Positions 1-6,445 of a DNA stretch of 10,894 nt are shown in pieces. Position 1 is the first letter of the stretch. The number at the start of each line of letters is the position of its first letter. The notes below the pieces were generated by a model that saw only the letters and a program-made list of their open reading frames with translations, had not been told where the DNA came from and did not search any database. The translations under genes and the position numbers were made by a program. The stretch is from Pseudopedobacter sp040392825 (lineage in GTDB: Bacteria > Bacteroidota > Bacteroidia > Sphingobacteriales > Sphingobacteriaceae): the NCBI RefSeq assembly GCF_040392825.1, contig NZ_JBEBVH010000128.1:1-10894 (forward strand). The letters are read 5' to 3'.

Positions 1-320
1 GTACCTGTATTATTTACACCTGTTAAACCTATACTAATCCTCATCTCACTTTCTTCTGATAGGTATCTATTAGCAATAATACCTAAAGATCCTTCCTTAT
101 AATTAGGGTCGTAAGTCAAATCTAATCTTTCCATTAATAATGGTGTCTTAGGCAGCCAAACCTCCCCATTAAGCAAAAAACCAAATGTATTTGCGCCATT
201 TTGAGTAACAGCGGGTAACTGGTCATTATTTAGCTGCTGGCTGTCTTTTTTGCACTTCATACCTGTTAGTAACGTACAGCCCAAAATAAACAGGGTAAGT
301 TTTGTTTTAAGAATTTTCAC
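1..320 (-). CDS. Lipoprotein of unknown function, truncated at the window edge
   Basis: This reading frame is open from a GTG at 320-318 to the left edge, so only the first 106 codons are present. The start of the protein reads as a lipid-anchored export signal: a basic N-terminus (MKILKTK), a hydrophobic stretch (LTLFILGCTLLTG) and then MKC-KKDSQQ. The likely lipidated cysteine is the one before KKDSQQ at about residue 23, or the earlier one in ILGC. After it come the segments QNGANTFGFLLNGEVWLP and DPNYKEGSLGIIANRYLSEE. The phrase NGANTFG...NGEVW resembles the start of uncharacterised lipoproteins in Bacteroidota (from memory). GTG was chosen because it gives a full signal sequence; the first in-frame ATG, at 260, would remove it. 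No Shine-Dalgarno site is visible. Function is unknown. Confidence 0.7.
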   Translation of the reverse strand, partial: MKILKTKLTLFILGCTLLTGMKCKKDSQQLNNDQLPAVTQNGANTFGFLLNGEVWLPKTPLLMERLDLTYDPNYKEGSLGIIANRYLSEESEMRISIGLTGVNNTG

Positions 321-417
321 AAATTCATAATTTTTTATTAGGTTCTGTATGAGAAGAAGTTAATTAAGCGGTTTTTTAAGGTTTTATTTAAAAATTAAAA
401 ACTCAACATTCCAAACC

Positions 418-1134
418 CTACTTTATCTCCTCCAAACTATCTCTTTCACTTTTTTCCTTCACAAACTTTTTGTAAGAATCCTGTATGTAACGAATATTGT
501 CGTATTGGTTCCATTTTGCTACTACTTCGGCACTTGGCCGATAGTAGTACATAAATTCCGCAACGTTTTCTTCTTTTATTGTAGTGTGCTCCAGTATAAG
601 GCGTTTATTGAATTTAACATCAACGGCTGTTTGTGCATTTTCTCTGGAAATATAATTGCTGAATCGTTTGGCGTTAGCAGCGTCTTTACTAACCAATTCG
701 TGAATAGCAGACAAGGGATGGAAAATAGAGAATAGAAGTGGCGGGCTTCCGTTAAAATAAATACCTTTTGCCCTGTAATCATCCAGAACCTCTTTCTGTT
801 CGGCAGCTTTACTTTTTTCTTTTACAGTAACTTCATTTAAGGTAATACCTTGGTTTAGATAAATGACCATATTCTGCTTGGTGGATATGAGTTTCGCTGC
901 ATCCTGAAAACCTTCTTTTTTGAAGAAAAGCGAATCTCCTACCATAACTTCAATGGAAAAAGTTCCCCACTGGTCTGATGTTGCCGATTTCCCATTTCTT
1001 TGGTTTTCTATCTTAACATCTCCTACTCTTTGTTTACTTTGATTGAAAATAATACCTTTTACCTCAAAGATTTCTTGTGCCCAAGCTAATGGTGTTACAG
1101 CAAGTAAAATGAAAGATAGCAATAACTTTTTCAT
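418..1134 (-). CDS. Exported protein with a carboxypeptidase-regulatory-like domain
   Basis: A 238-residue protein with a clear signal peptide (residues 1-19, ending PLAWA before Q20), so it is exported to the periplasm or outer surface. Residues about 24-104 look like a carboxypeptidase-regulatory-like beta-sandwich (the CarboxypepD_reg-like family): VKGIIFNQ, then VGDVKI, then TSDQWGTFSIEV, then DSLFFKKEGF, ending in LNEVTV. In SusC-type TonB-dependent receptors this domain and a similar closing box lead into the plug and barrel. Here there is no barrel, only about 130 mostly polar residues with no motif I recognise. Such stand-alone proteins are common in Bacteroidota, and their role is unknown. 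The gene ends 97 bases before the lipoprotein start on the same strand, and its start faces the small gene at 1363. The domain call is fairly secure; the function is not known. Confidence 0.85.
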   Translation of the reverse strand: MKKLLLSFILLAVTPLAWAQEIFEVKGIIFNQSKQRVGDVKIENQRNGKSATSDQWGTFSIEVMVGDSLFFKKEGFQDAAKLISTKQNMVIYLNQGITLNEVTVKEKSKAAEQKEVLDDYRAKGIYFNGSPPLLFSIFHPLSAIHELVSKDAANAKRFSNYISRENAQTAVDVKFNKRLILEHTTIKEENVAEFMYYYRPSAEVVAKWNQYDNIRYIQDSYKKFVKEKSERDSLEEIK

Positions 1135-1320
1135 GGGTTTAATGTCAATTCCAAACTAAATTAGCGTATATCCAGTAAAAGTTCTAAAATTTAAGATGTT
1201 TTAACAAATAGAGCCTTCCTGTGTAGAAAATGGTATCAGCGATTTGTAATCTCGAAGTACTTCTATGGTTTTTTGAAAGTTTTATGGTTTAGTTTGTTGA
1301 TTGTCTTTGGGTTACATTTT

Positions 1321-1329
1321 TATGCTTTG
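1321..1329 (+). promoter_or_regulatory. Possible promoter -7 element of the 96-aa gene
   Basis: TATGCTTTG resembles the Bacteroidota -7 element TAnnTTTG but has one extra base between TA and TTTG. A TTG at 1301-1303 lies about 17 bases upstream and could serve as a weak -33 element. It would give a leader of roughly 30 bases before the ATG at 1363. The match is imperfect and the call is tentative. Confidence 0.3.
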
Positions 1330-1362
1330 CGTATTAATCTATGCAAACCTTAAGTTTTAATC

Positions 1363-1653
1363 ATGGCAAAAGTGAAAAGAAATGTAATCATGCAAGGCAT
1401 GAGCGGCAAAATTTGTGACCAGTTAGTTTTAAAGACTTATAATTATGGTACTGTGGTGAGTAAAATACCGGATATGAGCAAAGTGGTGCCCAGCAGTCAT
1501 CAAAAAGATAAACGCAATAGGTTTAAAGAAGCAGTGGCTTATGCGAAAGCTATTATTGCCGATGTACATAAGAAAGCAGAAGTGGCCTACCGTACGCCTA
1601 AAGGTAAATTGGTATATCATCAGGCTATTCGGGAGTACCTAACTAATTATTAA
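1363..1653 (+). CDS. Small basic hypothetical protein (96 aa)
   Basis: A 96-residue lysine-rich protein with no signal peptide and no membrane segment, so probably cytoplasmic. The N-terminal half (VIMQGMSGKICDQLVLKTYNYGTVVSK) reads as short beta strands; the second half (RNRFKEAVAYAKAIIADVHKK) reads as a helix. The layout of MSGK-GDQLV-type start, a P-S-x-x-Q linker and R-x-RFxxAVxYAK resembles a family of small uncharacterised proteins that I associate with Bacteroidota genomes; this is from memory and was not searched. It stands alone: 228 bases from the divergent gene on its left and about 220 bases from yicC on its right. The ATG is the first in-frame start. I cannot assign a function. 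Confidence 0.75.
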   Translation: MAKVKRNVIMQGMSGKICDQLVLKTYNYGTVVSKIPDMSKVVPSSHQKDKRNRFKEAVAYAKAIIADVHKKAEVAYRTPKGKLVYHQAIREYLTNY

Positions 1654-1861
1654 ATGGCTATACTCTAAAGCTTCTCTTAACGGAAGATGAACGAAGGATG
1701 CTTTTTCTTAAGACCATCTCTGGCTATTGTGGTGCCTTAACTTTAGGGGAGCTGATTTCTATCTGTCCTATCAATTCTCATTCAGGTTTTCTCCTTTATA
1801 CTATCAGGAAAGACTGCTCTTCAATCTTTTTACTTACTATTAAATACTTGCTACTTATTTT

Positions 1862-1869
1862 TATCTTTG
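1862..1869 (+). promoter_or_regulatory. -7 promoter element directly upstream of yicC
   Basis: TATCTTTG matches the Bacteroidota -7 consensus TAnnTTTG exactly and ends three bases before the yicC ATG at 1873. No TTTG lies about 19 bases upstream, so the -33 half is weak or missing. If the element works at its usual distance, transcription starts at or next to the start codon, giving a leaderless or almost leaderless mRNA. Confidence 0.5.
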
Positions 1870-1872
1870 CAG

Positions 1873-2748
1873 ATGATTAAATCAATGACAGGCTACGGAG
1901 TAGCGTCTAAAGATATAACAGGCGGCAAATATACCGTAGAAATCAAGTCTCTGAACAGTAAATTTCTGGAACTTAATCTAAAGCTTCCTAAGGCATATTC
2001 TGAAAAGGAATTTTTTTTGCGCAACGAATGCAACAGATTGATAGAACGCGGGAAAGCTACTGTGTCTATCATCAGTGAAAATAATAATGTTGCAGCAAAG
2101 GCAGGTGCCATTAATCATGAATTACTGAAATTCTATTATAATGAATTGAAGCAGACGGCGGCAGAATTGGGAGAAGCAACAACGAACCTTATGAATCTGA
2201 CCCTTACTTTGCCTGAAGTTATTAAGTTTGATGAGTCGTCAATTTCGGAGGAAGAATGGAAAACTGTTTTAGACATATTTTATCAGGCTATCCAAAATTT
2301 CCAAAATTTCAGAGAAACAGAAGGAAAATCGCTTGAAAAAGATTTAGTCTTGCGCATTCAGAATATACTTAATTTTCTGACTGAAGTTGAAGTTCATGAA
2401 CCTAACAGAGTTCCCGTTTTCAGAGAAAGATTAAACAATTATCTTAGCGAAGCGGTAGGAAAAGAAGTAGTAGATTATAACAGACTGGAGCAAGAATTAA
2501 TATATTTTGTAGATAAGTTTGATATTACGGAAGAGAAAGTTCGTTTAAGAACGCATTGTAATTATTTTATTCAAACTTTGGCAGAGAAAGACGCTAATGG
2601 TAAGAAGCTAGGTTTCATTTCCCAAGAAATTGGACGAGAAATAAATACCATGGGTTCCAAAGCAAACGATGCCAATATCCAGAAGCTGGTGGTTGGAATG
2701 AAAGAAGAGTTAGAGAAAATTAAAGAACAGCTGTTGAATGTATTGTAA
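1873..2748 (+). CDS. yicC: YicC/YloC family endoribonuclease
   Basis: A 291-residue cytoplasmic protein of the YicC/YloC family, close to the usual length (about 290). It starts with the family hallmark MIKSMTGYG. The YicC-like N-terminal domain covers roughly residues 1-155, and the C-terminal DUF1732 region ends with the conserved phrase GFISQEIGREINTMGSKAND, followed by a charged helix (KEELEKIKEQLLNVL). Members have been described as endoribonucleases involved in RNA turnover, including decay of a small RNA in E. coli. A TTG two codons upstream (1867) also opens the frame, but the ATG at 1873 was chosen because it gives the canonical start and because the TTG lies inside the promoter element. 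It heads a run with gmk, a neighbour it also has in many other bacteria, and nadD. Confidence 0.95.
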   Translation: MIKSMTGYGVASKDITGGKYTVEIKSLNSKFLELNLKLPKAYSEKEFFLRNECNRLIERGKATVSIISENNNVAAKAGAINHELLKFYYNELKQTAAELGEATTNLMNLTLTLPEVIKFDESSISEEEWKTVLDIFYQAIQNFQNFRETEGKSLEKDLVLRIQNILNFLTEVEVHEPNRVPVFRERLNNYLSEAVGKEVVDYNRLEQELIYFVDKFDITEEKVRLRTHCNYFIQTLAEKDANGKKLGFISQEIGREINTMGSKANDANIQKLVVGMKEELEKIKEQLLNVL

Positions 2749-2752
2749 ATAT

Positions 2753-2822
2753 GCTTAAGGCAGAGCGCTTAAGGCGAAAAGCTTTAAGCATTTGGCTTTA
2801 AGTCTTTGGCTTAAAAATGAAA
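2753..2822 (+). repeat. 14-bp tandem repeat, five copies, running into the gmk start
   Basis: The spacer between yicC and gmk is a degenerate tandem array with an exact 14-base period. Units begin GCTTAA or GCTTTAA at 2753, 2767, 2781, 2795 and 2809. The first two are GCTTAAGGCAGAGC and GCTTAAGGCGAAAA; the next two are GCTTTAAGCATTTG and GCTTTAAGTCTTTG; the fifth begins GCTTAAAA and contains the gmk ATG (2817). Units 1 and 3 can also pair: ATGCTTAAGGC (2751-2761) is an inverted copy, with one mismatch, of GCTTTAAGCAT (2781-2791). The array could therefore fold just before the gmk start. Confidence 0.75.
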
Positions 2823-3386
2823 CAAGGCAAACTGATTATATTTTCTGCTCCATCTGGAGCGGGAAAAACAACTATCGTACATCACCTTTTAGGGAAATTT
2901 CCTGATAAAATTGCTTTCTCCATCTCGGCAACCACACGTAGCCTAAGAGGAGAAGAAGTAAATGGAAAGGACTATTATTTCATCAGTAATGAAGACTTCT
3001 TGCATAAAGTGGCAAAACATGAGTTTGTTGAGTTTGAAGAAGTTTATTCCGGAACCTTCTATGGAACTTTAAAAAACGAAATCCAAAGAATCTGGGATGA
3101 AGGCAAACACGTTATTTTTGATATTGATGTAGAAGGTGGTTTACGTCTGAAAAAAAAATATGGAGAACAAGCGTTAGCTATATTTGTTCAGCCACCTTCT
3201 TTGGAGGTATTAAAGCAGCGTTTGGCAGGGAGGGGAACAGATTCGGAAGAGAAATTAAAAGAACGTTTTGCAAAGGCAGAAAAAGAGCTGGCTTATGCTC
3301 CAAAATTTGATGTTCAATTGAAGAATTTTGAGCTGGAAACGGCATGTAAAGAAGCGGAAGATTTATTGTTGAATTTTATTGGATAA
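2817..3386 (+). CDS. gmk: Guanylate kinase
   Basis: Guanylate kinase transfers phosphate from ATP to GMP to give GDP, an essential step in purine nucleotide supply for RNA, DNA and GTP. The 189-residue protein is a normal length for the compact bacterial enzyme. Visible motifs are the P-loop APSGAGKTT (K17 and T18 contact the nucleotide phosphates), the GMP-binding stretch SATTRSLRGEEVNGKDYYFI (residues about 38-57), YSGTFYGT, and FDIDVEGGLRLKK in the core. RLAGRGTDSEEKLKERF is the lid/adenine-side region. The start follows a 14-bp repeat array rather than a Shine-Dalgarno site. It lies 68 bases after yicC and 121 bases before nadD, all in the same direction, so one transcript is likely. Confidence 0.97.
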   Translation: MKQGKLIIFSAPSGAGKTTIVHHLLGKFPDKIAFSISATTRSLRGEEVNGKDYYFISNEDFLHKVAKHEFVEFEEVYSGTFYGTLKNEIQRIWDEGKHVIFDIDVEGGLRLKKKYGEQALAIFVQPPSLEVLKQRLAGRGTDSEEKLKERFAKAEKELAYAPKFDVQLKNFELETACKEAEDLLLNFIG

Positions 3387-3432
3387 CGTCGCAAGACAGG
3401 AGTCCAGGAAGAAAGAATAAAAACACTGTCCA

Positions 3433-3491
3433 AGCTCTCTTTCCTTTGTTCCGAAGGGAATACTTTGGAGAAGAGACGCTGGGGAGAGGCT
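3433..3491. repeat. Imperfect palindrome between gmk and nadD
   Basis: The 121-base spacer between gmk and nadD holds an imperfect long hairpin. The outer arms are AGCTCTC (3433-3439) and GAGAGGCT (3484-3491), which pair with one bulged G and can extend by T-G wobbles. At the top is a small stem, TTCC (3449-3452) with GGAA (3457-3460) around a GAAG loop. The pyrimidine-rich left arm and G-rich right arm recall degenerate palindromic intergenic repeats seen in other Bacteroidota (from memory). There is no run of T after it, so it is not a classical terminator. Confidence 0.45.
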
Positions 3492-3507
3492 ACTAAAGAA
3501 CTAGATA

Positions 3508-4080
3508 ATGAAAATAGGTTTGTTTTTCGGTTCCTTTAATCCTATACACATCGGGCATTTAATTATTGCCAATTATATGGCCAATCATACAGAATTGGAT
3601 AAAGTTTGGTTGGTTGTATCCCCACATAATCCATTGAAAGAATTAAGAGACCTTATTCATGTTTATGATAGACTGGAAATGGCTAAATTGGCTATAGAAA
3701 AAGCTGAAAATATTCAGGTAAGTGATGTTGAATTGCGTTTGCCACAACCTTCTTATACCATTGATACGCTTACTTATTTAAAAGATATTTATCCCGAGCA
3801 TCAATTTGTCCTGATAATGGGTAGCGATAATTTGAAGACATTGAATAAGTGGAAAAATTATGAACTCATTTTAAGAGATTATCAGATTTATGTTTATCCC
3901 CGCCCTGGTTATGATGGTGGAGAGTTGGAGTCTCATCCGTCGGTAACAATAACAAATACGCCTTTGATGGAACTTTCTTCTACCTTTATCAGGAAATCTG
4001 TACATGAAAAGAAAGATGTCAGGTTTTTTATTCCGGATAAAGTGTTTGATTTTATAGATAGTAAAGGTTTATACAGCTAA
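3508..4080 (+). CDS. nadD: Nicotinate-nucleotide adenylyltransferase
   Basis: NadD joins nicotinate mononucleotide to the AMP of ATP, giving nicotinate adenine dinucleotide, the penultimate step of NAD synthesis. The 190-residue length is typical. The nucleotidyltransferase signature GSFNPIHIGH (residues 8-17, the GxFxPxHxGH pattern) holds the two histidines that contact ATP. The second signature, SSTFIRKS (SSTFIR at 157-162), is the ISSTxIR motif near the C-terminus. MGSDNLKTLNKWKNYELIL is the conserved central segment that helps bind the nicotinate nucleotide. The ATG at 3508 gives the expected N-terminus (MKIGLFFGSFNP). It ends 12 bases before the MiaE-like gene, so the two are probably cotranscribed. 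Confidence 0.96.
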   Translation: MKIGLFFGSFNPIHIGHLIIANYMANHTELDKVWLVVSPHNPLKELRDLIHVYDRLEMAKLAIEKAENIQVSDVELRLPQPSYTIDTLTYLKDIYPEHQFVLIMGSDNLKTLNKWKNYELILRDYQIYVYPRPGYDGGELESHPSVTITNTPLMELSSTFIRKSVHEKKDVRFFIPDKVFDFIDSKGLYS

Positions 4081-4092
4081 CAGCATACGATT

Positions 4093-4701
4093 ATGAGTGA
4101 GAAAACGATGTTTAAACTGCAATTGCCTACCGATCCTTTTTGGGTGAAAAATGTAGTAGAAAGCAATATTGAAGAACTTTTAACAGACCATGCTTTTTGC
4201 GAACAAAAAGCAGCTTCTAATGCCATTACATTAATTGTTCAGAATCCGGAGCTTTCAGATCTGGTTCAGGAAATGGCCGAATTAGTGAAAGAGGAAATGG
4301 ATCATTTTAAGAGAGTCCATGATATTATTTTGCAACGGGGTTACACTTTAGGCAGAGAACGTAAAGACGATTATGTAAATGAACTGATTAAATTTCTTAA
4401 AAAAGGTGGCGGGCAAGCGAAGAAAACGGAAAGTTTAGTCGACAGGCTTTTGTTTGCTGCTATGATAGAAGCCAGAAGCTGCGAACGTTTTAAGGTGCTT
4501 TCAGATAATGTTGAGGACCAGGAACTTTCTGAATTTTATCATGAGCTTATGATTTCCGAGGCAAACCATTATACACTTTTTATTAGTTTAGCCAGAAAAT
4601 ATGGTGAAGGAGTGGATGTAGACCAACGGTGGAAAGAGTGGTTGGATTATGAAGGAAAAGTTATACAGAATTACGGTAAGAAAGAAACCATTCACGGATA
4701 G
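4093..4701 (+). CDS. miaE: MiaE-like tRNA hydroxylase (ferritin-like di-iron protein)
   Basis: A 202-residue ferritin-like four-helix protein of the MiaE family. In Salmonella, MiaE uses a di-iron centre and oxygen to hydroxylate the modified adenosine ms2i6A at tRNA position 37. The likely metal ligands are all present in the right order: E37 (CEQKA), E68 and H71 (EEMDH), E126 (MIEAR), and E156 and H159 (EANH). The helix RLLFAAMIEARSCERFKVLSDN is the most typical stretch for the family. No export signal is seen. It follows nadD by 12 bases and ends in a 10-base tail-to-tail overlap with the convergent gene. Its exact tRNA substrate here is inferred from family membership; the di-iron fold itself is well supported. 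Confidence 0.88.
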   Translation: MSEKTMFKLQLPTDPFWVKNVVESNIEELLTDHAFCEQKAASNAITLIVQNPELSDLVQEMAELVKEEMDHFKRVHDIILQRGYTLGRERKDDYVNELIKFLKKGGGQAKKTESLVDRLLFAAMIEARSCERFKVLSDNVEDQELSEFYHELMISEANHYTLFISLARKYGEGVDVDQRWKEWLDYEGKVIQNYGKKETIHG

Positions 4702-5735
4702 TTTTCAATAATATTAGAGCCAATAAGCTTCTGGTTTATTGGTTTTCCTTTTGTTTGTAACTGTAAGAAGTTAGAGAGGTAATTGTCTAATACTTCTAAA
4801 TCCAGGTGATCCAAAATCAAACCGATATATCTGTCGGGCCTTACGACAATCAGCTTCTTTTCACCTTCAATAATTTTAAAGAAACTGAAAATATGATCAT
4901 TTTTTTCTGAGTCAGGCAGGTAAAATAATCTCAGTGGAAAATTAGATTTTACCCATTTAGCAACATTGAACAGGTTTTGTTGCGATATAGATCCTAATAT
5001 TATCAGATGTATTTCACCAAATTTACACCAATTATAAAAGTTGGTTTCTTGTTTTAACCGTTCGTCAAAGACGCTAAGATTGGGAAGCAAATCTCCAGCT
5101 TCTATGTTCCGTTGCTGGCTTAAATGAAGGCTTATTTTACTCTCTTTCAGATTAAATCTGATGTCTTTTTTTTCAAAGATATTCTTGAAAATTTTAAGAG
5201 GAGGTTTCTTCTGATAATGTTCACGTAAAAGTCGTTCTTCAATATTATGATTTATAAAGATACTTCTGCTGATATATCCGTTTAAAACGCCTTCCAATTT
5301 CCAGGCTAAAAGAGCAATGTTCTTTATCGTGATGCTGGTATTTTTGTTGATTTCCAATTCTTTGGCGTCAATAAACTTATCAGTTTGATGATAGACAATA
5401 TTATTATGTAAATCTCTCAGTTTAATATTCTCCAGACCTTCGTTCTTTACCACAGTTGTACCCCAGTTAATTGTACACATGTTTTTCAGAAGTATTTCTT
5501 TGGCCTGCTTGAAAATATCAACCAATTTAGCCTTTGGAGTAATGTTAATCCCTATAGTATTCAAAAAACTAATAGCATAATCATCAAAAATCAGTTCCTC
5601 TTCTTCGTTGATTAATTGGGTATCTTCATCAATAAGAAGTACATTCACTCCAAACTGGGCCAAATAGCTACTTATTGCCAAAGAGGCTATATTTACTTTA
5701 TGGATCAGTATCGAAGAAGTTGAAGAGATGCTCAT
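4692..5735 (-). CDS. Degenerate flavin aromatic hydroxylase (PheA/TfdB-like), probable pseudoenzyme
   Basis: The 347-residue protein can be lined up by eye with FAD-dependent aromatic hydroxylases of the PheA/TfdB type, which usually have about 500-600 residues. The N-terminus has the strand-helix-strand of a dinucleotide fold (ILI...LAQFGVNVLLIDED, residues 9-38), but where the GxGxxG loop belongs it reads HKVNIAS (12-18), with no glycine. Residues 75-91 (FKQAKEILL...INWG) match the usual start of the middle domain, which is much shortened. AWKLEGVLNG (144-153) and EER (166-168) match the NLAWKL...ERRP block, but the GDAAH FAD motif before it is absent. AGDLLPNL (213-220) and VVRPDRYIG (297-305) match the thioredoxin-like C-terminal domain. 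The frame is intact, so a non-catalytic role is possible. Its start overlaps the upstream stop as ATGA, suggesting translational coupling. Confidence 0.8.
   Translation of the reverse strand: MSISSTSSILIHKVNIASLAISSYLAQFGVNVLLIDEDTQLINEEEELIFDDYAISFLNTIGINITPKAKLVDIFKQAKEILLKNMCTINWGTTVVKNEGLENIKLRDLHNNIVYHQTDKFIDAKELEINKNTSITIKNIALLAWKLEGVLNGYISRSIFINHNIEERLLREHYQKKPPLKIFKNIFEKKDIRFNLKESKISLHLSQQRNIEAGDLLPNLSVFDERLKQETNFYNWCKFGEIHLIILGSISQQNLFNVAKWVKSNFPLRLFYLPDSEKNDHIFSFFKIIEGEKKLIVVRPDRYIGLILDHLDLEVLDNYLSNFLQLQTKGKPINQKLIGSNIIENYP
4720..4746 (+). terminator. Intrinsic terminator for the nadD/miaE transcript
   Basis: CCAATAA (4720-4726) and TTATTGG (4736-4742) form a perfect 7-bp stem with a 9-base loop, followed by TTTT and then CCTTTTG. 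It lies 18 bases after the MiaE-like stop, the expected place for a plus-strand terminator. It also lies wholly inside the 3' coding end of the minus-strand gene, encoding part of the segment NQKLIG. The stem is AT-rich, so strength is uncertain. Confidence 0.55.
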
Positions 5736-6445
5736 TTTTTTCGGTAAAACAGGAATATCGTCGGTTTTTTATGCAGATCCGGTTTGTTTAATGCCCAATC
5801 AGAAACGCTTTTTGTTGCAACATATTCGCTTTCTGCCGTTAAATTACAGGCAATGCATAATAAGGTATCTTTTTTACAACTTCTTAAAAGTTCGTCTAAA
5901 AGTTGATTGTTCCTGAAAGGGGTCTCTATAAATATCTGAGTTTGATTTAAGCGTTCAGACAAAGATTCTAAATCTTTTATTTTCTTTGCCCTTCCGTTTT
6001 TATCAATGGGCAGATATCCGTTGAATGCAAAACTCTGACCATTAAAACCAGAACCCATTAAAGCCAGTATTATAGAACTTGGCCCAACTAAAGGAATAAC
6101 TTTTATAGCTCTTTTATGGGCTTCGGCGATAATATCAGCGCCAGGATCAGCTATCCCCGGGCATCCGGCTTCACTCATCAAACCAACATCCTTTCCAGAT
6201 TCTAATCCTTTAAAAAACTTGTTGAGTCCCTGATTTCGCTGGTGTTTACCATAATCATGAATAATCAAATCCTTTTGCGGGGTTTTAAGTCCGGCTTCTT
6301 TCAGACACCTTCGGGCAGTTTTCTCATTTTCTACTATATATTCTCCAATAGAATTTATGGTTTCAATAAGGTAAGGAGTTAATGATTTGTTTACGGCATT
6401 TTCTGCCATTACCACAGGGATGAGGTATAATGTTCCTTTATCCAT
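5732..6445 (-). CDS. RsmI-like SAM-dependent methyltransferase
   Basis: A 237-residue methyltransferase of the tetrapyrrole-methylase fold, in the group that includes RsmI, which 2'-O-methylates C1402 of 16S rRNA. The core motifs are clear: LMSEAGCPGIADPGADII (residues 89-106) and VGPSSIILALMGSGFNGQSFAFNGYLP (120-146) form the SAM and substrate sites, and IFIETPFRNNQLLDEL (171-186) matches the usual YESPHR segment. The N-terminus is unlike classical RsmI: after GTLYL it reads IPVVMAENAVNKSLTPYLIETI and then ENEKTARRCLKEAGL, instead of the usual TPIGNL motif. This variant looks like a second Bacteroidota subgroup usually labelled only as SAM-dependent methyltransferase, so no gene symbol is given. 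Its stop overlaps the next gene's start by four bases (ATGA). The substrate is not certain. Confidence 0.85.
   Translation of the reverse strand: MDKGTLYLIPVVMAENAVNKSLTPYLIETINSIGEYIVENEKTARRCLKEAGLKTPQKDLIIHDYGKHQRNQGLNKFFKGLESGKDVGLMSEAGCPGIADPGADIIAEAHKRAIKVIPLVGPSSIILALMGSGFNGQSFAFNGYLPIDKNGRAKKIKDLESLSERLNQTQIFIETPFRNNQLLDELLRSCKKDTLLCIACNLTAESEYVATKSVSDWALNKPDLHKKPTIFLFYRKK

Noticed and set aside
505..735. 76-codon plus-strand frame antisense to the exported protein
   Set aside because: It is fully antisense to a gene with a clear signal peptide and domain, and its own translation has no recognisable features.
1254..1263. Perfect 10-bp palindrome GAAGTACTTC
   Set aside because: It could be an operator or a remnant of a dispersed repeat (GATT-TGT-AATC sits just before it), but a single short palindrome with no regulator gene nearby is too weak to call.
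1698..1880. 60-codon open frame on the plus strand before yicC
   Set aside because: It overlaps the yicC promoter and start in another frame, has no ribosome-binding site, and its cysteine-, leucine- and isoleucine-rich translation does not look like a coherent protein.
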